Below, piece after piece: positions 57,525-64,000 of a stretch of 64,000 nucleotides of DNA. The translations under genes and the position numbers were made by a program. The notes under the pieces were generated by a model, which did not search any database, was not told the origin of the DNA, and was given only the letters and a program-made list of their open reading frames with translations. This DNA comes from Letharia columbiana (taxonomy: Eukaryota > Ascomycota > Lecanoromycetes > Lecanorales > Parmeliaceae), in assembly GCF_014066305.1 (NCBI RefSeq), contig NW_023501079.1, positions 248,001-312,000 of the forward strand, given 5' to 3'. The stretch's first letter is position 1; every line of letters starts with the position of its first letter.

Positions 57525-58143
57525 GCTTTGAGGTCTCGATGTGACGAGAACCGTGACTTGGAAGGGATGTTGGCCTGGTGCGAGTCTCGACCGGGTAAGT
57601 AGCGACGGCAAGTAAGAGACAACCTTGTGTCAGTGTGGAAGGATCTTGACTTGGTAGGAGTCCCGACTGAGTAAGGAGGTATCTGCAGATGGCAAGTAGC
57701 AGAGAATGTTGTGTGGACAAGGCCGATTATGGAAGGTCTTGAAGGTGGTATGTAGAAGAGAGTATGGTGTCGAGTCGGAAATTTATACCCATGCCGGACG
57801 CAGAGATTCACTCGCCGAACATGGTGTGAATATATACGTCGTGAATATATATGTATAACGTGATGGAGACGTTAACACAAGCCGGAGCTGTGACGCTAAA
57901 ACTATAAGTGATGGAACGGTGCCGTGACATGAAAAATAAGCAGCGACATGGAGACTAATAATGACAAAAACGGTGGAAAGTGACAATGGGATTTAACAAC
58001 GACGAAGACTGCATTATGTGACAACGAGAACAAGCCGTGACACCAGAAACACACAATGACAAAGTGTCGTTGCATTTGTATCGTGGTTTGCTTTGACAAA
58101 GTGTAAAACAGTGATAACCATGGGTTATTTATACCATACTATG
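57525..58143. other. Upstream region of copy A with scattered tgaca motifs
   Basis: No gene. From about 57850 the sequence is A-rich with frequent gtgacat/gtgacaa motifs that look like degenerate versions of the array starting at 58144. It must contain the copy-A promoter. Confidence 0.45.
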
Positions 58144-58615
58144 CACCACAGTAGTGACATTGTTACTTCACAATAGCCAGCTCATGTATTCCTTTTCAAG
58201 ACAACAACCAGAGAAGTAATTTATTAATGAATTTACAGCCACCACAGCAGTGACATTGTTACTTCACAATAGCCAGCTCATGTATTCCTTTTCAAGAAAT
58301 CAACCAGTGAAGTAATTTTTTAATTATGGATTTACAGCCACCACAGCAGTGACATTGATACTTCACAATAACCAGCTGATGTATTCCTTTTCAAGACAAC
58401 AACCAGAGAAGTAATTTTTTAATGAATTTACAGCCACCACAGCAGTGACATTGATACTTCACAATAACCAACTCATGTATTCCTTTTCAAGAAATCAACC
58501 AGTGAAGGAATTTTTTAAATGAATTTACAGCCACCACAGCAGTGACATTGATACTTCACAATAACCAGCTGATGTATTCCTTTCTAGGACAACAACCAGA
58601 GAAGTGAAAATCACT
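58144..58615. repeat. 96-99 bp tandem repeat with alternating unit types
   Basis: Units start caccacag at 58144, 58240, 58339, 58435 and 58532. All contain gtgacattg, acttcacaata, atgtattcctttt and a tail of aatttacagc. Units 1, 3 and 5 have gacaacaaccagagaag; units 2 and 4 have gaaatcaaccagtgaag. The array thus behaves as a dimer repeat of about 195 bp. The last unit is incomplete. Confidence 0.93.
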
Positions 58616-59520
58616 ACAAGCTACTGTCACTGCATGTTCTCAACTGCCAGGCTTCGCAGCCCTCGGTACTAGTGTCATGGTCTTGAGTCTATATCAACGC
58701 ATAGTAACACCTCATGCATTTGAGGAGATTGATCCTCATTGTCTTTACGCTATGTACCCCCTTTCTAGCCCACAGCTAGCAGAGAAGTGACAATGATAGA
58801 ACAATGTCATTGCGTGGCATTATCTCAGGCCGGCAGCCCACACTCTGGTGGTCGTTAGAGTACGGTTGGATAAGTTTTCATGCACTGCAGCGTGCTTGGG
58901 GCTGGCAATCTATGCAATGAGGAGATTGATGTTCAATGCCGTTGCGTCTCGCGTCCCTTTGTTGGCTGACATGACAATAGGCTGAGAAGTGGTGCTTGTG
59001 GGTTTGTGTCACTATGTGATGGTAGCGGAGTGTAAGCCGGTGGGCTGCGAAGAGTGGTGGTGGTGGGGGAGTGTCGATGCGTTGTGTCGCATTTTGGGCT
59101 GATGGCCCGTGCTGTGATGGTTTTGGAATGAAATGTTGTTGTATTTTTAGCTTCTGGGGGGGTTGTAGACTGTGCAATGGGAGTATTTCATTATCATTGC
59201 ATTTTGTACCTCGCTTGAGCTGGGAATATGTGTAATGATGGCATTTTGAACCCTTAGTCATTATAGTTTAAAACTTGTTTGAATTGGGGATATACGCAAT
59301 GGTGACATGTTCGATCCATTGTTTGCGTTTTGTGTCTTATCTGGGCTCAGGGTCTACACAAGGGTGACGTTTCATACCCTTTGTCACTGCATGTCATGTC
59401 TCATTTGGGTTGGTAGTCCCGGAAGCTTGAGGACGATTTTTCCGCTCAATGTCACTTCTCTTCTTGAATCATCGATGAGGTTGGCAACACGCAAAAGAGT
59501 ATATCAGACAGGTGGCTAGA
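58616..59520. repeat. Degenerate minisatellite continuing the array
   Basis: Loosely periodic sequence in which variants of caatg(a)tgaca or tgtcattgcat recur together with tgggctg/gggttgg motifs, for example around 58740-58820, 58905-58980, 59170-59245 and 59295-59400. The spacing is roughly 60-90 bp and too diverged for an exact count. No coding potential seen apart from chance frames. Confidence 0.55.
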
Positions 59521-59888
59521 GTTCAGTTTTCGCTTGTTAGTTGAACAATTGTTGTGAACGTTTCGAGAAAGGACATTCTACTGATAAAGGAGTAGATTAA
59601 GAACGCAACATGGCCAATTTTTCTATAGGTTAAACTTGAACGGGCATCTGAAAGCAGGGAAGGCACACTCTGCTCTAAATTCGCGGGGAAATCGTCTTCT
59701 GTTAAAGAGTGAGCCAATTGGCTTACGGCATGCTTTGTTGGTTCGTATCAGTCTGCGATAGAATAGGCATCTACGGTAATGCCAATGATTATTGAATTCG
59801 AAGCTGATAGCAAGCCGAGGGCTTGCAGTATCTATATAAAACGACTCGGACTATACTCCATGTAGCTCTTGGGCGCCAAGCTCTCCGC

Positions 59889-61559
59889 TTAGTTATCATT
59901 CTTCTCAAATGAAACAGAGGGAGTGCTATCATGATACTCAGTGTCCTTAAAGTCGTCGTCACAATCCTTCTCAGAATCTCCCTCAGAACCCTCCTCTTCA
60001 CTCGTTGGATCTCTCCGACCCAGTCGGCCCACGGTAGGCTTGAAACGAGAATTACACCAAGTATCCCTCACCGATCGCCAGCTTCCATCTGGCCCAAGGT
60101 AGGCGGTGCTCCCGTGCGTGGCATCCATGTATCTACCAAAAATCTCACCCTCGCTGTCTCTCTCCTCACCGCCCACCTGCGTCCGCCAATCGTAGGCCCA
60201 GCGACCAATACCACCAGTCCATGCGCGAAGCTTGAAGAGAAACGGTGTCTCTTCTGCTGGCCTCTGTGACTTCCAGATGGGAGCAAATTGCGCCTGCAGC
60301 GCGTTCCATTGTGAAGAGTAGCTTTTGGTGGTAGCGGTGGGCTTCGGGTTTTGTCCAGTGAGCTTTTTGAAATGCTCGACCGTTTCTTCGAGGGCGTCTC
60401 TGAGGATATATGCCTCTTTGCACGTTTGGGGCACGTCGTCACGTGAGTCTGGCAGAGGTTGCGTTGGTGCTGGGGGCGTGGGAGGAGCTGGAGATGGGCG
60501 ACGATGACGAGATGGTCGAGAGGTAAGTGAGACAGTGCAGGCAGGATCGGAAACTGTGTTGGGAGAGCTAGCATTCACACTTGCACTCGATCCAGCAGCT
60601 GCGTTTATAGAAACCCTCTTGCTGAGCTCCTTGAGAGTAGCGAGTTGATCGGGCGTCAGATCCCGATCGGTGGCCCGATTACTCGCTCTCTGCGCCGCCG
60701 TACGGAGCGAATCCATGTACGCTCTGGCCGCGAGTTTGGCGGCCTCATTGCGCGGGCGAAACGTGACGAGTCCCGACTTCGACCTGAAGGCGTTCGTTCG
60801 ATCCGTCAGATCTCCCCGTCTCTGCAATGGCTGCCGACCGCTCGGCGTGTTCCGTGTCCGGAGTCTGGCGAGGATGTCGTCAATGCGCAGACGGTGGATG
60901 TCCTGTCGGATCCAGGTCTCGAGTCGGAAGCCTTTGACGGCGGAGGAGATTGTGAGGGGCAGATTCCGGAAGGCTCTGATGGGGTTTCCGGCGTAGTCGA
61001 GCATCAGCCGCCCGTTGAAGAGCAGATAGCCAATGGGGTAGGTTGGGGCTGATTTGGGGGACTCAGACCACAGGGTGAGGATTGGGGCTCTGTGAGCTCG
61101 AGTGGAACTCCAGTCACGCTGGCCTGGGTGGAAAGATGTGATGTCCATGGGACCGATACCATGGTCTGGCGGCTCGTAGGCTGTGATAGGGTCAGCGCAT
61201 CCTTTGGAGTAGGAGAGTTGGGAGATATGTACTTACTGTAGGCCCCTTGGCTGCTCATCAAGTGCACCAAGCGATTGTAGATCTCATGGTGGAAGACTGG
61301 TTGTTTTCCCCGTTCGCTTTGCGCTGACCCTGTCTCGGTGACCTGGTCTTCGTCTTCGTCTTCGCTGTCTCCGTCTTCTTCTCCTTCTTCTTCCACCAAG
61401 TCAACAATCTCTTCATCACGTCGGTCTCCTCCTTTCCCTGTTCAAGAAAACAATGTTAACGCTGTTTCATTAGGGTTGAATGGGAGGGGAGCTACCGTCG
61501 CTCGTAGCATTGACACAGTCTATCGAGGCGGTGTTGTTGTTACGGCGGGAAGACTGCAT
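59889..61559 (-). CDS. Uncharacterised paralogous family, copy B
   Basis: Three exons on the minus strand: 61496-61559, 61237-61437, 59889-61180, giving 518 residues from the ATG at 61559 (61571 also in frame). Exon 2 is acidic (EEEGEEDGDSEDEDEDQ) and ends KQPVFHHEIYNRLV, as in copy A. The core matches copy A: PTYPIGYLLFNGRLMLDYAG, NPIRAFRNLPLTISSAVKGF, LRIDDILARL, RAYMDSLRTAAQRASNRATD, RDLTPDQLATLKEL. LTGQNPKPT and SQWNALQAQF follow, then RAWTGGIGRW. The C-terminus is acidic (SEEEGSEGDSEKDCDDDFKD) instead of the Lys/Pro tail of copy A. Exons 1-2 and 2-3 are split at the same places as in copy A (ttgaacag acceptor before exon 2 in both). Function unknown. Confidence 0.75.
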
Positions 61560-63708
61560 GATCCTCTTCATTACCTGCGGTGAGACATTTGATCCAATAG
61601 CTTTCCTTGCAGATGCAGGCATCTTGGCCAAGTTGTCACATATTTGTCTGAATAAGATGTAGTGAGATAGAGTGAGCAGGAGTCAGATAGATTGAACTAG
61701 ATGGATCAAATCCGAAATAGCAAGGTGAAGTGATGCGGTCTTGGGAAATGCTTACGGTCGAGATTTCAGCATGCAAAAAAGTAGATTTGAGAAGTCAAAT
61801 TCTGATGATCATGCACGTGTGCTCCTCGGACTGATTGGCTTCGAAGAAGATGGAAATGTTGGTGTACTTACCAAGTGTGGAGGAGTCTAAACAAGGACCA
61901 GGGAGCCACAACTATAGCTTTCTGATTGCTGCTTTGCGTGACTGCTATCACTGTGCTTCACAGACTGCGTATGGGTCACTCCTTTGTCTCGATCCACCGA
62001 AAGCGTTTTCCTTCACGGATTGTATTAGCTTCCGGTACTCCTTCACTCCGCGTGTGCAGTCAAACAACTTCAACTCAAATCGCTATACTCCGGCATACAT
62101 GTCCATGTCTGGAGACGATTGTTTCCTCGTTGTGTTCTCTAGACGTTTCGCTCTAGGTGAGGAATCCATGTGACCTACTTATATATTTATATAGCCCAGT
62201 ACGCCCTGTTGTTTGATCAGGTATATGGCTATCGTTCTGCACTAATCATGAATTTAGGAACGACTTAGCCAGGCCGCCTTTGCGTTCCCAGTGTCGTCGA
62301 AGCCATTGTTGGAACCTAATTACCTTAAATGGAGATGCCGTCCAATTGCCAATGGACTTCCATTGATTCATTCACTGGCTGCTCAATGCTTACACTTTAC
62401 TGCATGAAAGCATTCATGATATTGCTCCATTCACTTCGCACATCATATTGTGTCTCACGTGAAAGGCCAGAAATATCCTGTTGTCACTTCTGCTCGATCG
62501 CTTCGTCCACTATGCATGGATGGCTAGGGTAGAAGTAGAGGCTGGTAACCATGTGAGTGCAAGAGCTCTCTTTGCACAAATGTAGCCTGATGATCCCGAT
62601 CTACCTTTGATGAGCAGTGGACAAGCATCTAGCACTGCAACGTGCATCGTGAAGGGTGACCGATTCATTCTCATAATGGAACAGGCGTAGAAGGTAAAGC
62701 TTGCAGTCTCCTGAACCCGAATCAACATCTAAGCGGAAATCTCTTTGCATTTTTTACAGCTCGTAAATATCGCGTAGAGCCTAATTGTCACACCGCCACT
62801 GAAGCACACCACTGTCTGACTGGATAGGTGCGTTTGCTGAGCTCCATGAAAATAATGAAGTCCCTGGTAGGTTGATTCCATTCGACGGATTCGGTCAACC
62901 TTGCAATGACGATCTTGATAGGGCATTGTCCGCAGAAATTATGAGGCCTGATGGTAACGACAACACGGAGTCCAGAACGAAGACCGCGACAGGCGCATTG
63001 CTTAGGGACACCAGACAAAAAGACGGCATAACGTTGCAAGAAATGAAGAACGAACCATCGCCATTCCTTTTGCGGTTCACCGAGGGAAAGCCGGTTTATA
63101 AAAGCACTGGCGCTTATAGTGGAAACAAGCCATGCGAGATCACGAATGTCACAATAGAAATCATCCAGCGGCCATGATTGCAAGAGAAGTCACTTACTGC
63201 AACTGCGGAAGGCACGTTTGCGGCAATAGTATGATTGGGGATTTTAGAACGCATGTCGCTATATGCAAAAGGTGTTTTCCATGGCCTGTGGTAAGTGAAT
63301 TCCCGTATCGATCGCCTACTCCCGGGGTGTAATGCATAAACAGCTTTGCAGATGTTTTGGTAGACTCTATCGTGATGTTGACTTGCCAAAGACAAGAGCA
63401 TAGGGTGGCGGATAGAGTAAAGCAGAAGGCGCTCATAGCCATACTTCTTGGAATTGTGTGCGCTGGAGGTTCAGTCCAGATCCCCTGGCTTGGAACAACA
63501 AATCAAGTTTCGTAGGCGGATGTCGACGGAAAAGTCGGACCAGGTAGCTGATGACATGAACATGACGCTGGTTAGCATTGATCATCTAAAAGCAGCATCA
63601 TATGCTCTTGCAACGTGGTATTGTCTCCGATGACCGGTATTTTCTGTACTAGTAAAGGCGGACACCGGCGTTTCTTCCTTCCAGAACCCTCCTCGCACCC
63701 AACAGTAT
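61560..63708. other. Gene-poor stretch
   Basis: About 2.1 kb upstream of copy B and downstream of the S5 gene. Short frames at 61835-62173 (plus) and 62788-63183 (minus) have no family resemblance. No repeats recognised. Confidence 0.4.
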
Positions 63709-64000
63709 CTACCGATTACTCTTCGCTACCCGCTCCAGTTCATCCTTCTTTTTAATCGCATAGCTGTTGCTGCTTCCCTTCGCCGCATTGATCAACTCCT
63801 CAGCCAGACACTCAGCTACGCTCTTGACATTCCGGAAAGCTGCCTCGCGGGCACCGATTGTAAGGAGAGCAATGGCTTGGTTGACACGGCGCAAGGGGGA
63901 GACATCGACGGCTTGACGACGAACAGTACCGGCTGAGCCGATACGGGTGGAGTCTTCGCGGGGGCCGCAGTTGACGATGGCGTCGACGGCGATTTGGATG
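63709..64000 (-). CDS. RPS5: 40S ribosomal protein S5 (uS7), 5' part outside the window
   Basis: C-terminal 96 residues of the small-subunit head protein uS7, which contacts mRNA and tRNA at the E site (family knowledge). Read on the minus strand from the window edge: [80 protein letters not shown] and the universal end [14 protein letters not shown]. No intron in this part. The frame is open to base 64000 and the gene continues beyond the edge. Codon use is strongly biased to C-ending codons, as in highly expressed fungal genes. Confidence 0.97.
   Translation of the reverse strand, partial: IQIAVDAIVNCGPREDSTRIGSAGTVRRQAVDVSPLRRVNQAIALLTIGAREAAFRNVKSVAECLAEELINAAKGSSNSYAIKKKDELERVAKSNR

Overview
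The window is nuclear DNA of a filamentous ascomycete (Pezizomycotina, perhaps Dothideomycetes). The evidence is many short (44-113 bp) GT-AG introns, housekeeping genes whose encoded proteins are closest in type to mould proteins (prefoldin subunit 4, SDA1, 40S S5, a proteasome assembly chaperone), and classic mould accessory families (DHA1 MFS pump, GABA/amino-acid permease, rds1 ferritin-like protein, thaumatin-like protein, NLR-type TPR protein, Fot1/pogo transposase). Exon-intron models were built by hand from splice signals and frame. Where exons are listed, the summed length is divisible by three unless stated. Family names come from recognising protein motifs by eye; no database search was run.

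Layout. 1-5.3 kb: MFS transporter (cut by the left edge), GIM3-type prefoldin and an amino-acid permease. 6-11 kb: poorly characterised minus-strand genes, namely a 534-residue hypothetical protein, an unresolved Zn2Cys6-like locus and a five-exon F-box-like family protein. 11-13.4 kb: repeat-rich block with a 65-bp tandem array beside a broken pogo/Fot1 transposase. 13.9-18.7 kb: FAD monooxygenase, a broken rhodopsin-like membrane protein gene and an SAM methyltransferase, which together may be a secondary-metabolism remnant. 20.2-22.7 kb: SDA1. 22.7-34.3 kb: gene-poor, with a small HTH-like gene and a decayed relative, an N-terminally truncated NLR-type gene, a broken second copy of the F-box-like family and a 507-bp MITE-like element. 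34.9-42.1 kb: membrane protein, thaumatin-like protein, small GPI-type secreted protein and rds1. 45-47.4 kb: HSPA12-like Hsp70. 51.4-55 kb: carboxylesterase pseudogene, then a divergent carnosine-N-methyltransferase/PAC4-like pair. 55.7-61.6 kb: two paralogous multi-exon genes of a family I cannot name, flanking about 1.4 kb of satellite-like repeats. The right edge cuts the gene for ribosomal protein S5.

The most promising undescribed item is the paralogous pair at 55.7-57.5 and 59.9-61.6 kb. The two genes share a conserved core and the same first two intron positions, and the spacer between them holds a minisatellite with two alternating unit types. Three separate families in the window (this pair, the F-box-like family, the HTH-like family) each occur as two copies, and two of these families have one decayed copy. 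That pattern suggests lineage-specific gene birth and death around repeats. The core genes (GIM3, SDA1, methyltransferase/PAC4, RPS5) look intact and conventional.
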